From: an uncultured Bacilli bacterium
Lineage (GTDB): Bacteria; Bacillota_I; Bacilli_A; RFN20; DUOF01
Reading direction: 5' to 3'
Length of the DNA stretch: 64,000 bases
Assembly: GCA_944363575.1 (NCBI GenBank)
Contig: CALVUJ010000024.1
Location: forward strand, 1 to 64,000
The translations under genes were made by a program, and so were the position numbers. Below, piece by piece: positions 26,499-36,516 of the stretch. The number at the start of each line of letters is the position of its first letter. The first letter of the stretch is position 1. A model generated the notes under the pieces. The model had not been told where the DNA came from and made no database searches. It saw only the letters and a program-made list of their open reading frames with translations.

Positions 26499-28628
26499 AT
26501 GGCAAAAAGAGTATTTGAAAAAGATTTTGCAGGTAAAAAAATAATTATTGAAACAGGAGAAATGGCTAAACAAGCAGATGGATCTGTTCTTGTTAGATAT
26601 GATGATACAGTTATATTGTCTACAGCAGTAGCAAGTGATGAGAAAAAAGATACTGATTTCTTTCCATTAACAGTTACTTTTGAAGAAAAACTATATTCCG
26701 TAGGTAAGATTCCTGGTAGTTTTTTAAGAAGGGAAGGTAAACCAAGTGAACATGCTACTCTTACAGCACGTTTGATAGATAGACCTATTAGACCTTTGTT
26801 TGCTGAAGGTTTTAGAAATGAAGTGCAAGTAGTTAATACTGTTTTATCCGTAAATAAGGATGCAACTCCTGAAATGGCAGCAATGCTAGGAGCAAGTTTA
26901 GCATTATGTATCAGTGATATTCCTTTCAATGGACCTATTGCTGGTGTTTATGTTGGTAGGGTTAATGGCAAGTATATTGTAAATCCAACAGTAGAAGAAA
27001 TGAACAATAGTGATATTGAATTAGCAGTTGCAGGTACTAAAGATGCTATTAATATGGTTGAAGCAGGTAGTAAAGAAGTAAGTGAAGAGGATATGCTTGG
27101 AGCTATTATGTTTGGACATGAAAAGATTAAAGAGTTAATAGCTTTTGAAGAAGAAATAGTTAAAGAAGTAGGTAAGGAAAAAAGAGAAATTGAATTATAT
27201 GAAGTGAGTGATGAGATTCGTAAAGATGTTGAACAAAGAGCTAAAGATCGTTTATTAAAAGCAATTAAAATACCAGGTAAATTAGAAAGATATGGTGCAA
27301 TTGATGCAATTAATGAAGAAGTAGTTAATCTTTATGAAGAAAAAACTTATAAAGATGAAAAGGAAAAGAAAAATATTTTAATGCAAGTAAAAGATGTTTT
27401 ACATGATATTGAAAAGGCTGAGGTAAGAAGATTAATTACAGAAGATAAAGTAAGACCTGATGGAAGAGCTATTACAGAGATTAGGCCACTTAATTCTCAA
27501 GTAGATTTATTACCTAGAGTTCATGGTAGTGCAATGTTTACTAGAGGTGAAACTCAAGTTTTATCAGTATGTACATTAGGAGCTCAAGGTGATGAACAAA
27601 TTTTAGATAACGTAACAGATGAAGAAACGAAGAGATTTATGCATCATTACAATTTCCCGCCATATTCAGTAGGTGAAGTTGGTAGAATGGGAAGTCCTGG
27701 TAGAAGAGAAGTAGGACATGGTGCTCTAGGAGAAAGAGCATTACTACAAGTTATACCAAGCGAAGAAGAATTTCCTTATACAATAAGAGTAGTAAGTGAA
27801 GTATTAGAATCAAATGGTAGTAGTTCACAAGCTTCTATTTGTGCTTCAACAATGGCTTTAATGGCAGCAGGAGTTCCAATTAAGGCTCCAGTAGCAGGTA
27901 TTGCAATGGGCTTGATTACTAATGGTCCAATTGATAGTGGAGCTCCATATACTATTTTAACTGATATACAAGGTATGGAAGATCATTTAGGAGATATGGA
28001 TTTTAAAGTAGCAGGAACGGAAAAGGGTATTACTGCTTTGCAAATGGATATTAAAATTACAGGAATTAATGAAGAGATTCTAAGGCAAGCACTTGCACAA
28101 GCTAAAATTGGACGTAAACAAATTATGGAAAATATGATGGCAACTATTAGCGAAGTACGACCTGAATTAAGTAAATATGCTCCTAAAGTTGGAACAATGC
28201 AAATTAATCCTGATAAGATTAGAGATGTTATAGGAACTGGTGGTAAAGTAATTAATGATATTATTGCTAAATGCGATAATGTTAAGATTGATATTAGTGA
28301 TGAAGGAAGAGTTGTTATTTATCACATGGATAGAGAGCCTATTAATAAAGCACTTGCGATTATTACTCGTTTAACAAAAGAAGCTCAAGTAGGAGAAATT
28401 TATGATGGTAAAGTAGTAAGGCTTGAAAATTATGGAGCTTTTGTTGAATTGTTTGAAGGCTGTGATGCTTTAGTTCATGTTTCAAAAATATCATATGATC
28501 ATATAAATAGTCCTCGTGATGTTTTAAAAGTAGGACAAGTAGTTAAAGTAGTAGTTACTGAAATAGATGAAAAAGGTAGAGTAAATGCTTCTATCAAAGA
28601 TTTACTTCCTAAACCTGAAGAAAAATAG
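26499..28628 (+). CDS. pnp: polyribonucleotide nucleotidyltransferase (PNPase)
   Basis: A phosphorolytic 3'-5' exoribonuclease of 709 residues, a core enzyme of RNA turnover. Two RNase PH domains are visible ([19 protein letters not shown] in the first; [21 protein letters not shown] in the second), followed by KH ([20 protein letters not shown]) and S1 ([21 protein letters not shown]) domains. The ATG at 26499 is chosen because GAGGTGA lies 5 nt before it. The in-frame ATG at 26481 lacks such a site. A terminator starts at its stop codon. Confidence 0.97.
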   Translation: MAKRVFEKDFAGKKIIIETGEMAKQADGSVLVRYDDTVILSTAVASDEKKDTDFFPLTVTFEEKLYSVGKIPGSFLRREGKPSEHATLTARLIDRPIRPLFAEGFRNEVQVVNTVLSVNKDATPEMAAMLGASLALCISDIPFNGPIAGVYVGRVNGKYIVNPTVEEMNNSDIELAVAGTKDAINMVEAGSKEVSEEDMLGAIMFGHEKIKELIAFEEEIVKEVGKEKREIELYEVSDEIRKDVEQRAKDRLLKAIKIPGKLERYGAIDAINEEVVNLYEEKTYKDEKEKKNILMQVKDVLHDIEKAEVRRLITEDKVRPDGRAITEIRPLNSQVDLLPRVHGSAMFTRGETQVLSVCTLGAQGDEQILDNVTDEETKRFMHHYNFPPYSVGEVGRMGSPGRREVGHGALGERALLQVIPSEEEFPYTIRVVSEVLESNGSSSQASICASTMALMAAGVPIKAPVAGIAMGLITNGPIDSGAPYTILTDIQGMEDHLGDMDFKVAGTEKGITALQMDIKITGINEEILRQALAQAKIGRKQIMENMMATISEVRPELSKYAPKVGTMQINPDKIRDVIGTGGKVINDIIAKCDNVKIDISDEGRVVIYHMDREPINKALAIITRLTKEAQVGEIYDGKVVRLENYGAFVELFEGCDALVHVSKISYDHINSPRDVLKVGQVVKVVVTEIDEKGRVNASIKDLLPKPEEK

Positions 28629-28651
28629 GGTAAAACCTATTTTTTTTATTT
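28624..28651 (+). terminator. terminator of pnp
   Basis: Stem AATAGG/CCTATT, loop GTAAAA, followed by eight T. The first arm includes the pnp stop. Confidence 0.85.
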
Positions 28652-28872
28652 GTTAATATTTTCCATCATTTCTATAATAAATTATCCACTTTACTAATTA
28701 TTTATAAAAAAATATTATGTAAAAAAAAATGCGAAAATCACACAATGTATCTAAAAGAAACAAAAATATAATTTATTTTGAAAATACTATTCTAAAATTA
28801 AAGTTAAAAAAATACTTAATCTATTCATTTTTACGTTTAAAAAAGATATACTTTAATCAAGGGGGAACTAAT

Positions 28873-31530
28873 ATGAAACTAAAGAAATTTTTAAAATGGA
28901 CAATGGCAGTTGCTCTAGTTTTCGGTACTGCTAGCTATGTAACTGGGTGTAAGGATGATGAACCTACTACTAAAGTAGAAGATACGCAACAATATAAGAT
29001 TTACCAGTTAGCAGTTGAACAAGGAGCTACAGAGTTAACTTATGAAGAATGGTTAGCAAGTATTAGAGGAGAAAGAGGAGAAAAAGGAGAAGATGGTCGT
29101 ACACCAATTATTGTAATTGGATCAAATGGAAACTGGTTTATTGATAACGTAGATACAAACGTTAAAGCACAAGGACCTGCGGGAGAAACTGGTGCAACTG
29201 GTGAACAAGGACCACAAGGAGAACAAGGAGTTGCTGGTGAAGATGGAGCTACTTGGTTAAGCGGAACAACTGCTCCTGCAAATGATATAGGCAAAATAGG
29301 AGATTTTTATTTAGATACAGTAAGTCTAGCAATTTATAAAAAAGGAGAGACCGGTTGGGAAAAAGTAGTTAACACTATTCAAGGAGAACAAGGAGAAACT
29401 GGTGCAACTGGTGAACAAGGACCACAGGGAGAACAAGGAGTTGCTGGTGAAGATGGAACTAAATGGTTGACAGGAGAAGGAGCTCCAACAATAGCAGATG
29501 GAATTAATGAAGGAGATTTCTATTTTGACACAGTTAACAATGATGTTTATTTATATGTTGATGGTTCTTGGACATTAGAAGTAGATTTACCTTCTGAAAA
29601 AACATTAGAATTAAAAGAAGGACTATATGTTTATAATGATGACTATGGATCAGTATATGAAATAAATATTAATGCAAGTGGTGAGTTAGATTCAGTTACA
29701 GTGATAACTGGTGATCAATCTCAAAATGTTACAGATTATATATTATCTGAAATTATAGAAGACTATATTAAAATAAGTATGCAGACACCTGGTATGGAGC
29801 AAGCTCAAATAATGTATTTTTATGTAGGAGAAGAAGTTGATTATAAGGAAGGTAAAGCTACTGAATTAGTGCGTTTTGTTCATATATCTGAAGAAGATAA
29901 GTATTTAATATATGGAAATTACTCTATAAACGGAATAAGCGGACAAGAAACCATAACTATTAGCGGTAGTAAGGCACTTTATTATGGTGGTAATAGTAGA
30001 AAGCAATTTAATTGCACAATAACTGATGCTAACATAGAAGAAGGATATGTTGATATAAAACTTACTGATGGTACCATTGAGATGCAAGTAAGCCTTGATA
30101 TATATTCTCGTTATGCTTATGTTTTAGATAATACTTTAGTTGTAAATAGTTATGAGAATGAATATTATCCTTATTATGGTGATGATATACTTACAATAAA
30201 TAAAAATGCAGATAATTATCAATTATCTACAAGAGAAGGAGTTACTATTGAATTAAATACATATAGTTTTGTAGACAGTCAAAGGTATTTATATGTTTAT
30301 AATGATGATAGAGGAGTGTATTATGTTTTAGATGTATTGAGTAATATAGCATTCGAAAGTCCTATGCAGTTTGACATCTTTACTGAAAAACAATATATAA
30401 TCATTGGTAATTCTGTAAGATATAACCTTAATGAAAACAATCAATTTGAGATATTTAATACTAATGAGCCTATTGGTATTGGTAATTATCAAATATCGTA
30501 TAGTGGTTATGAATACATTGAAATTTACAACGTAGAGAGTAAAGAGAATTATTCAATTAGACTTGATAGTATAGTAAAATCAGAAACTGAAGAAAATGTT
30601 TATACGGCTTTTGATGTTATTTTTGAAAGTGAAGTAAAATTAGTATTTGGAGAAGATGCTGATCAAAATAGAACTTTACAAGTTGTTTCATCACACGTGT
30701 ATAATGAAGCAGGCTTAAGAGCGGCAATTGCTAACGGATATGAAGAAATTTATTTAGCAAGAGACATGCAAATAAGTTCAGTAATAACAATTGAAAATGG
30801 TAAAAATGTAGTAATTAATGGTAATAATGAATATACTATATCAGCAAGTTCTGACTTTGTTAGTACTACAATTACTGAACGTGCAGGAGATCTTTATTCA
30901 TTGTTCTATATTCCTTCAAATACAACTGATACTTCATTAACTTTAAGGAATGTAAATATTAATGGTAATCAAGCAGCTAGAGCAATAACTGTATTTAGTG
31001 GTACTGTAACCATTGATAATGCTATCATCATAAATGGTATTAATAAAGGGAATTGCGGTAGATCTGGAGGAGTATATATTTCAAATAACGCATCATTTAT
31101 CATGACTTCAGGTGCTATTAGAGACAATTATAGTGGGCTTGAAGAAAGTGTAGCAATTGATGGAAGCAATTATCTTTTGCATTACTCAGCAGATTTATGG
31201 ATTGGAGCAAATGCTACTGGATCTCTAATTGCAATTAATGGTGGAGAAGTTGGTATGGCTTTTGTTAATTCTAATGAATATAGTGCTAATAATCCAGGAT
31301 CATTTACTTTAAATGGAGGAACAATTAACACTTTATATGTTGAATGGGATGAATATAGTGCAACATTTAACTATGAAAGTGGTACCGTAAATAACTTATA
31401 TGTAGCGAAAGAAGTTTATGATACTGATGGAACAACAATTATTTATGGACAGACTTATGAGGTTGTTTATTTAGAAGAGGGTAGTCCTGCTAAAACTTAT
31501 TACGGTGGAGAAGATCCTACTGCTGAATAA
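28873..31530 (+). CDS. collagen-like repeat surface lipoprotein with beta-helix C-terminus
   Basis: An 885-residue lipoprotein with lipobox VTGC and Cys26. After a short stalk it has three Gly-X-Y runs (about residues 66-76, 100-127 and 170-197), the last two nearly identical. Each long run is followed by a W-x-x-G...GDFYxDT...Y motif like those found between collagen-like repeats of Firmicutes surface proteins. A middle region (about 215-600) is built of strand-rich segments with repeated LYVYNDD patterns. Residues about 635-845 look like a right-handed beta-helix (VVINGNNEYTI, LTLRNVNINGN, VTIDNAIIING). GGGGG lies 7 nt ahead of the ATG. An open extension upstream has no ribosome site and includes the promoter region. 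Likely an adhesin or ligand-binding surface protein. Confidence 0.85.
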   Translation: MKLKKFLKWTMAVALVFGTASYVTGCKDDEPTTKVEDTQQYKIYQLAVEQGATELTYEEWLASIRGERGEKGEDGRTPIIVIGSNGNWFIDNVDTNVKAQGPAGETGATGEQGPQGEQGVAGEDGATWLSGTTAPANDIGKIGDFYLDTVSLAIYKKGETGWEKVVNTIQGEQGETGATGEQGPQGEQGVAGEDGTKWLTGEGAPTIADGINEGDFYFDTVNNDVYLYVDGSWTLEVDLPSEKTLELKEGLYVYNDDYGSVYEININASGELDSVTVITGDQSQNVTDYILSEIIEDYIKISMQTPGMEQAQIMYFYVGEEVDYKEGKATELVRFVHISEEDKYLIYGNYSINGISGQETITISGSKALYYGGNSRKQFNCTITDANIEEGYVDIKLTDGTIEMQVSLDIYSRYAYVLDNTLVVNSYENEYYPYYGDDILTINKNADNYQLSTREGVTIELNTYSFVDSQRYLYVYNDDRGVYYVLDVLSNIAFESPMQFDIFTEKQYIIIGNSVRYNLNENNQFEIFNTNEPIGIGNYQISYSGYEYIEIYNVESKENYSIRLDSIVKSETEENVYTAFDVIFESEVKLVFGEDADQNRTLQVVSSHVYNEAGLRAAIANGYEEIYLARDMQISSVITIENGKNVVINGNNEYTISASSDFVSTTITERAGDLYSLFYIPSNTTDTSLTLRNVNINGNQAARAITVFSGTVTIDNAIIINGINKGNCGRSGGVYISNNASFIMTSGAIRDNYSGLEESVAIDGSNYLLHYSADLWIGANATGSLIAINGGEVGMAFVNSNEYSANNPGSFTLNGGTINTLYVEWDEYSATFNYESGTVNNLYVAKEVYDTDGTTIIYGQTYEVVYLEEGSPAKTYYGGEDPTAE
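29182..29247 (+). repeat. 66-bp direct repeat, copy 1 (Gly-X-Y segment)
   Basis: Nearly identical (one difference seen) to 29392-29457, 210 bp downstream in the same frame. It encodes GETGATGEQGPQGEQG-type triplets. It suggests a recent in-frame duplication of a 210-bp unit in the lipoprotein gene. Confidence 0.9.
29392..29457 (+). repeat. 66-bp direct repeat, copy 2 (Gly-X-Y segment)
   Basis: Second copy of the repeat at 29182-29247. The 144 bp between the copies is not repeated at this identity, though the encoded GDFYxDT motif recurs after copy 2. Confidence 0.9.
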
Positions 31531-31563
31531 AAGAAGTACTAAAATTACTTTTATGGCAAAGAG

Positions 31564-31597
31564 AAACAGGAAAACATATCGTTTTTCTGTTTTTTTA
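31564..31597 (+). terminator. terminator of the collagen-like lipoprotein gene
   Basis: Stem AAACAGGAAAAC/GTTTTTCTGTTT (one G-U pair), loop ATATC, followed by T7. Confidence 0.8.
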
Positions 31598-31661
31598 TAT
31601 AAAAAAATTAAAAAACATTTAAAAATTAAATAAATTTGATATAATTAACATGGGTGATAAT

Positions 31662-34600
31662 ATGTTAGAAGCGAGAAATTTATGCAGGTCGTATAAAACA
31701 AAGAATGGACCGGTAGTAAAAGCACTAGATAATGTTAGTGTAAAATTTGAAGAAACAGGTATGGTCTTCATTTTAGGTAAAAGTGGTAGTGGTAAATCAA
31801 CTTTATTAAATGTTTTAGGTGGATTGGATAAGTATGACTCAGGAGAAATAATTGTTAAAGGTAAGAGTAGTAAAGATTTTTCTAATGCTGATTTTGATAG
31901 TTATCGTAATACTTTTATTGGTTTTATTTTCCAAGAGTATAATATTCTAGAAGAATTTACCGTAAATAAAAATATTGGATTAGCTTTAGAGTTACAAGGG
32001 AAGAAAGCAGATAAAGAAGCTATAGATGCTTTAACGGAACAAGTTGATTTAAAAGGATATGGTAGACGTAAGCCAAATACTTTATCAGGTGGTCAAAAGC
32101 AAAGAGTAGCAATTGCTAGAGCCTTAGTTAAAAATCCTGAAATTATTATGGCGGATGAACCTACTGGAGCACTTGATAGTAATACTGGTAAGCAAGTTTT
32201 TGATACTTTAAAGAAACTATCTAAAACTAAGTTAGTACTAGTTGTTTCTCATGATCGTGAGTTTGCTGAGTATTATGGCGATCGTATTATTGAACTAGCA
32301 GATGGTAAGATTATTAGTGATATTAGTAAGTATAAGAGTTCACCTAAAGAGAGTAATGGTTTTGAAATAGTTGATGATAAAATCTTAACTATTAAAAAGG
32401 GAACAAAAATAGATTCTACTAAAACTAAGACATTACTAGATTTCTTAAATAAACAAAATGATGATATTGTTATTTCAGTAGATAGTAAAGCAAATACAGA
32501 ATTTAAAAAGTTTGCTATGATTGATGAAGAAGGTAATAAAGAGTCATTTAAAGAAACAGATAATGTTGATGTAAAAGATTATAATCCTAAAGATTTTAAA
32601 TTGATTAGATCAAAATTACCTGCGAAAGATTCATTTAAGATGGGTGCTAGTGGTTTAAAGAGTAAACCTGTTAGATTATTCTTTACCATTATCTTATCAG
32701 CGATAGCTTTTGCTTTATTTGGTTTAGCAGATACAATGGGTAGTTATGATAAGGTTGATAACACTATTCAATCTATTATGGATAGTAATATTAACTATGC
32801 TTCTTTTTCTAAAGAAGTAAAACAAGGCGAGGGAAATAGCTCATATTATGATGAGAAAAAACTTTCATTAGCCGATTTTGATAAACTAAATTCAGATTTA
32901 GAAGGTTATAAATTTCTTCCTGTATTTAGTTTGAATGAGTATGGTTCAAATGCTTATATAAGCGAATATATTTATAATAATGAAGGAATTAGCGACTATA
33001 GAGGAACATATCGAAGTGTTTTATATGGTTTTGCTGAAATTAATCAAAATAATCAAAGTGTGATTGGTACTTTATTAGAAGAAAGTCGTTTACCTTCTAG
33101 TGATGATGAAATAGTTATAACAAAGTATACTTATGAAATATTTAAAAAAGGTAATTTTAAAGGTAGTAGTGGTACTGAAATTGAGATTAATAGTATTAGT
33201 GATATTATAGGTAAAGAGATAGAACCTGAGTATAATAAGAAATTTAAAATAGTAGGTGTTATTGATACTAATGTAAATCTAGATAGATATGAAAAAATGA
33301 ATGAGGAAGGTTTTGGATCAGGAATTTCTGATTATATGCTTGAAAGAGAGTTTGATGATTTTATTTCTAAATCTTCACATGCTTTAGGGTATTTAAACTC
33401 AGGTTATTATAACCGAAATTTTTCTAAATCAGAATTAGATAAAATTAATAATTCTATTTATGGTATAATTAGTGATGTAGAGCCTTCTACTTCAGCATCT
33501 GGAAATAGCTACGATTATATTTCTAATTTAAAAGACAGTGTAAAGGCAGATATTGTATGGCTTAACGAAGAAAAATCTACTCTTGCTAATGATGAAATAG
33601 TTATAAGTTATAGTATGTTATCAAATATGGATTTTGATCCAAGTGAAAATACGTACCTTGGTTTATATGATATTCTGTCATTATCTGGTAAAGAGAACTA
33701 CGTTCGTGATAGTTTAATGACATTTATGGATAATGATAGCAAATACGACAATTACTCTTATTATGAAGTATTCACATATTATAATTATGGTGCTGATACA
33801 AAATGGACCGGAGATTATCCTGAATATAGCGAAGAATTAACTGATGAGATGAAAACAGAAATAGAAAATTTTATTAATAGTGTAGATACTTCTATGTATG
33901 TTGATGTTTCAACATATTTAAATCGTAGTGAAATAAAGAGTGTTTTAGAAAGTGAATATCAAATTAGATATGAAAATGGTGATTATGGTGATTATAATAA
34001 TTATTTAAGTTTCATTATTAGTAATGCCTCATCATCATATTATGGTGACCTTACTTTAACTGATGCTGAAAAAGGAATAGTAAATGGATTAAAGAGACTA
34101 GCTGTTGAAAAAATCAAAACACTAATTCCTAATTCTATTTATTTTAGATATTATTCTCCAAGTGGTGAAGATTATTATGAAAGTCCAAGAAAATTTACGA
34201 TTGTAGGGTACTATATAGAAGAAATAAAAAATTCTAATGGTGGCTTATCTTATGGATTAATATCTCCTGTAATTTATGATGAATATAAACAGGAACTAGG
34301 AGGAGTTTATAACTTCGCTATTTCAAAATTAGATTATACAAATGAAGCTGAAGTAAGAAAAATTGTAGAATATGGCTATAAAGAAGGAGACATTATGTAT
34401 GTTTTAAACAATCCAGTAATGTCTAGTATGAGCCAAATAAATAGTTTGATAGAAACTTTATCAAGTGTCTTCTTATATGTTGGTATAGGGTTTGCAGTAT
34501 TTGCTTCATTACTATTACTTAACTTTATAACTATTTCTATTTCTTACAAGAAAAGAGAAATTGGTGTACTTAGAGCAATTGGTGCTAGAGGAAGAGATGT

Positions 34601-34862
34601 CTTTAAAATATTCTTTAGTGAATCATTCATTATCGCTATTATTAACTTTGTTCTAGCTTTAATAGGGTCATTCGTAGTGTGCTTATTACTTAACAATATG
34701 TTCAGAAATGACTATGGAATCTTAATTACCCTACTAAATATGGGTATAAGACAAGTTCTATTAATATTAGGTGTAAGTCTTTTAGTAGCCTTTATCTCTT
34801 CGTACTTACCAGTACATCGAATTGCTAAGAAAAAGCCAATAGATGCTATTAGAAATTCATAA
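31662..34862 (+). CDS. ABC transporter, ATPase fused to FtsX/MacB-type permease
   Basis: A 1066-residue single-chain exporter half. Residues 1 to about 225 are a MacB/LolD-type ATPase: Walker A GKSGSGKST, Q-loop FIFQEY, signature LSGGQ, Walker [14 protein letters not shown]-loop SHD. A linker leads to one membrane helix near residue 345. A very large extracellular domain of about 550 residues follows, then three C-terminal helices in the FtsX domain (SYKKREIGVLRAIGARGRDVF). This family moves lipoproteins, peptides or antibiotics, or works mechanically on surface enzymes. The ATG at 31662 is preferred since GGGTGAT lies 5 nt before it. TATAAT at 31640-31645 is a likely -10. It stands alone between two terminators. 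It is paralogous in design to the gene at 55.6 kb. Confidence 0.88.
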   Translation: MLEARNLCRSYKTKNGPVVKALDNVSVKFEETGMVFILGKSGSGKSTLLNVLGGLDKYDSGEIIVKGKSSKDFSNADFDSYRNTFIGFIFQEYNILEEFTVNKNIGLALELQGKKADKEAIDALTEQVDLKGYGRRKPNTLSGGQKQRVAIARALVKNPEIIMADEPTGALDSNTGKQVFDTLKKLSKTKLVLVVSHDREFAEYYGDRIIELADGKIISDISKYKSSPKESNGFEIVDDKILTIKKGTKIDSTKTKTLLDFLNKQNDDIVISVDSKANTEFKKFAMIDEEGNKESFKETDNVDVKDYNPKDFKLIRSKLPAKDSFKMGASGLKSKPVRLFFTIILSAIAFALFGLADTMGSYDKVDNTIQSIMDSNINYASFSKEVKQGEGNSSYYDEKKLSLADFDKLNSDLEGYKFLPVFSLNEYGSNAYISEYIYNNEGISDYRGTYRSVLYGFAEINQNNQSVIGTLLEESRLPSSDDEIVITKYTYEIFKKGNFKGSSGTEIEINSISDIIGKEIEPEYNKKFKIVGVIDTNVNLDRYEKMNEEGFGSGISDYMLEREFDDFISKSSHALGYLNSGYYNRNFSKSELDKINNSIYGIISDVEPSTSASGNSYDYISNLKDSVKADIVWLNEEKSTLANDEIVISYSMLSNMDFDPSENTYLGLYDILSLSGKENYVRDSLMTFMDNDSKYDNYSYYEVFTYYNYGADTKWTGDYPEYSEELTDEMKTEIENFINSVDTSMYVDVSTYLNRSEIKSVLESEYQIRYENGDYGDYNNYLSFIISNASSSYYGDLTLTDAEKGIVNGLKRLAVEKIKTLIPNSIYFRYYSPSGEDYYESPRKFTIVGYYIEEIKNSNGGLSYGLISPVIYDEYKQELGGVYNFAISKLDYTNEAEVRKIVEYGYKEGDIMYVLNNPVMSSMSQINSLIETLSSVFLYVGIGFAVFASLLLLNFITISISYKKREIGVLRAIGARGRDVFKIFFSESFIIAIINFVLALIGSFVVCLLLNNMFRNDYGILITLLNMGIRQVLLILGVSLLVAFISSYLPVHRIAKKKPIDAIRNS

Positions 34863-34870
34863 AAATAATA

Positions 34871-34898
34871 ACTCAAGTGAAGAACTTGAGTTTTTTTA
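34871..34898 (+). terminator. terminator of the ABC gene
   Basis: Stem ACTCAAGT/ACTTGAGT with a 5-nt loop, followed by seven T. Confidence 0.88.
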
Positions 34899-34947
34899 TA
34901 CTTTCACCTATTTATTATTAAATCATACAATGTTATGAGGTGATTCA

Positions 34948-35799
34948 ATGAAAAGTAAACTAATTACAGCACTAGTTACTCCTTTTGATAGTGAAGGAAA
35001 TTTAGATGAAGAAGAATTAAAAAAATTAGTAAAAGATGTGGTAAAGCAAGGTAGTGATGGTGTTGTTTTAGGAGGAACGACCGGTGAAGGTACAAGTTTA
35101 AGTGATGAAGAATTAATAAGAATTATTGAAATTGTAAATGAATTAAATTTAGATATTGAAATAATTATTAATGCTGGTACAAACTGTACTTTTAAAACTA
35201 TAAATAAAATTAATAAGATAAAAAAATATAAACATGATGCTTTAATGATTATTGTTCCTTACTATAATAAACCTAATAAACAAGGAATATATGAGCATTT
35301 TAAAAAGATTGCTAATACTTTTAAAGAAGAAAAATTTATTTTATATAATGTTCCTAGTAGGACAGTTGTTAAATTAGAAGTAGATACTTTGTTAAAACTT
35401 ATTGAAGAATGTCCTAATATTATAGGATTAAAACATGCTAGTGATGATTTTAAGCTAATTGAAATAGTTAAAGAAAAGAAAAAAGATTTTCTTATTTATA
35501 GTGGGGATGATAAATATACTTTGAATATGCTTAAATTAGGGGGAAATGGAGTTGTTTCGGTACTTAGTCATGTCTTTGGAAAAGATATAAAAGAATTAAT
35601 AGAGGACTATAATGCTGGTATAGAAAATGAAGTTATTGATAAATATTTAAAAGATTTAAGTAAGATTATTTTTAGTGAAACTAATCCTTTAGGTATTAAA
35701 TATATGTTAAAGAAGAAAGGATATCAATCTATGTATTTAAGATTACCATTAAAAGAGCTTACAAATCATCAAGATATTAATATTATTTTAAATTTATAG
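34948..35799 (+). CDS. dapA: 4-hydroxy-tetrahydrodipicolinate synthase or DapA-family aldolase
   Basis: A 283-residue class I aldolase. DapA condenses pyruvate with aspartate semialdehyde toward lysine and diaminopimelate. Key features: VLGGTTGEGTSLSDEE with the Thr-Thr pair, the Tyr in YNVPSRT, the Schiff-base lysine in IIGLKHASDD, and YSGDDKYTL. The Arg of NVPSRT supports DapA over other pyruvate aldolases such as NanA. No other dap gene is adjacent. Its starts uses GAGGTGAT 5 nt upstream. The dehydrogenase at 23.5 kb is not DapB, so the pathway partners must be elsewhere. Confidence 0.85.
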   Translation: MKSKLITALVTPFDSEGNLDEEELKKLVKDVVKQGSDGVVLGGTTGEGTSLSDEELIRIIEIVNELNLDIEIIINAGTNCTFKTINKINKIKKYKHDALMIIVPYYNKPNKQGIYEHFKKIANTFKEEKFILYNVPSRTVVKLEVDTLLKLIEECPNIIGLKHASDDFKLIEIVKEKKKDFLIYSGDDKYTLNMLKLGGNGVVSVLSHVFGKDIKELIEDYNAGIENEVIDKYLKDLSKIIFSETNPLGIKYMLKKKGYQSMYLRLPLKELTNHQDINIILNL

Positions 35800-35846
35800 T
35801 TTAAAAATAAAAAATATGGGAAAAATTAAAGGGAAAGGAGAAAAAT

Positions 35847-36260
35847 ATGAAAAATTCACTTACAAAGTATGATAATGATGTATTTGGTAGTAATTGGTTA
35901 AAAAATTTCTTTGACATTCCAATTTTCACTAACAGTAGTATTTTAAAAACAAATATACGTAAAGAGGGAGATAGTTATGTATATGAAGTAGATGTTCCAG
36001 GATATCGTAAAGAAGATATAAGTATTAGTTATGAAGAGGGTTATTTAATTGTAGAAGCTAAAAAGCAGGGACAAGTAAATAATTCAAATGATACATATAT
36101 CCGTCAAGAAAGATATAGTGGGACTTGTTCAAGAAGTTATTATGTTGGAGAAATAGATGAAAGTAAAATAAGTGCTAAATGTGAAAATGGTATTTTATGT
36201 ATTACTTTTAAAGAAGAAAAAGATAAAAAAATTACTACTAAAAAAATTAATATTGAATAA
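35847..36260 (+). CDS. Hsp20 small heat-shock protein
   Basis: A 137-residue alpha-crystallin-domain chaperone that holds unfolding proteins. Features: an N-terminal segment NWLKNFFDIP, then VYEVDVPGYRKEDISISYEEGYLIVEAKK, the ERYSGTCSRSYYVG segment (family R-x-x-GxFxRxfxLP), and AKCENGILCITFKEE. A C-terminal I-x-I/V is present as KKINIE. GGGAAAGGAG precedes the ATG. No CIRCE element is seen upstream. It is monocistronic with its own terminator. Confidence 0.93.
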   Translation: MKNSLTKYDNDVFGSNWLKNFFDIPIFTNSSILKTNIRKEGDSYVYEVDVPGYRKEDISISYEEGYLIVEAKKQGQVNNSNDTYIRQERYSGTCSRSYYVGEIDESKISAKCENGILCITFKEEKDKKITTKKINIE

Positions 36261-36264
36261 AAAT

Positions 36265-36294
36265 AAGCTCCTTGTTAATAGCAAGGAGCTTTTA
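36265..36294 (+). terminator. terminator of hsp20
   Basis: Stem AAGCTCCTTG/CAAGGAGCTT with loop TTAATAG, short T-run. Confidence 0.85.
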
Positions 36295-36367
36295 ATTTAT
36301 TTTTCATTAGAGCGAGTAAGAAAAAAACATTTCCCTAAAAAATGGCAATAAAATTAAGCAAAATATA

Positions 36368-36396
36368 TTGACAAAAAAATATTAACAAAAATAATT
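36368..36396 (+). promoter_or_regulatory. promoter of nrdDG
   Basis: -35 TTGACA (36368-36373), 17-nt spacer, -10 ATAATT (36391-36396; AATAAT with a 16-nt spacer is equivalent). About 115 nt of leader separate it from nrdD. No clear NrdR box pair is seen. Confidence 0.6.
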
Positions 36397-36462
36397 TAAA
36401 ATAATTGAAAGCATAGTTTAAATTAACTAAAATCAAAATTGTTATAGGACACTTCTATGACA

Positions 36463-36502
36463 CTTAACTAAATTACTCTGGGGAGAAGTAATTTATGTTA
36501 GG
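36463..36502 (+). promoter_or_regulatory. strong hairpin touching the nrdD ribosome binding site
   Basis: CTTAAC plus TAAATTACT (36463-36477) pair with AGTAATTTA (36487-36495), a bulged T, and GTTAGG (36497-36502), around the loop CTGGGGAGA. The 3' arm runs into the G-rich Shine-Dalgarno at 36501-36508. Such a stem could control nrdD translation or protect the mRNA 5' region. Confidence 0.55.
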
Positions 36503-36516
36503 GGGGAGGAATTTTT

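Noticed and set aside
28729-28872. 48-residue N-terminal extension of the collagen-like lipoprotein
   Set aside because: It would bury the signal peptide and lipobox; the ATG at 28873 has a good ribosome site and starts exactly at a normal lipoprotein signal.
29040-29294. Proline-rich antisense frame opposite the collagen-like repeat
   Set aside because: It is the reverse-strand shadow of Gly-X-Y codons, with no ribosome site or promoter.
31662-34862. BceAB-type bacitracin resistance pair
   Set aside because: BceA and BceB are separate proteins and usually lie beside a BceRS two-component system; here ATPase and permease are fused and no kinase or response regulator is near.
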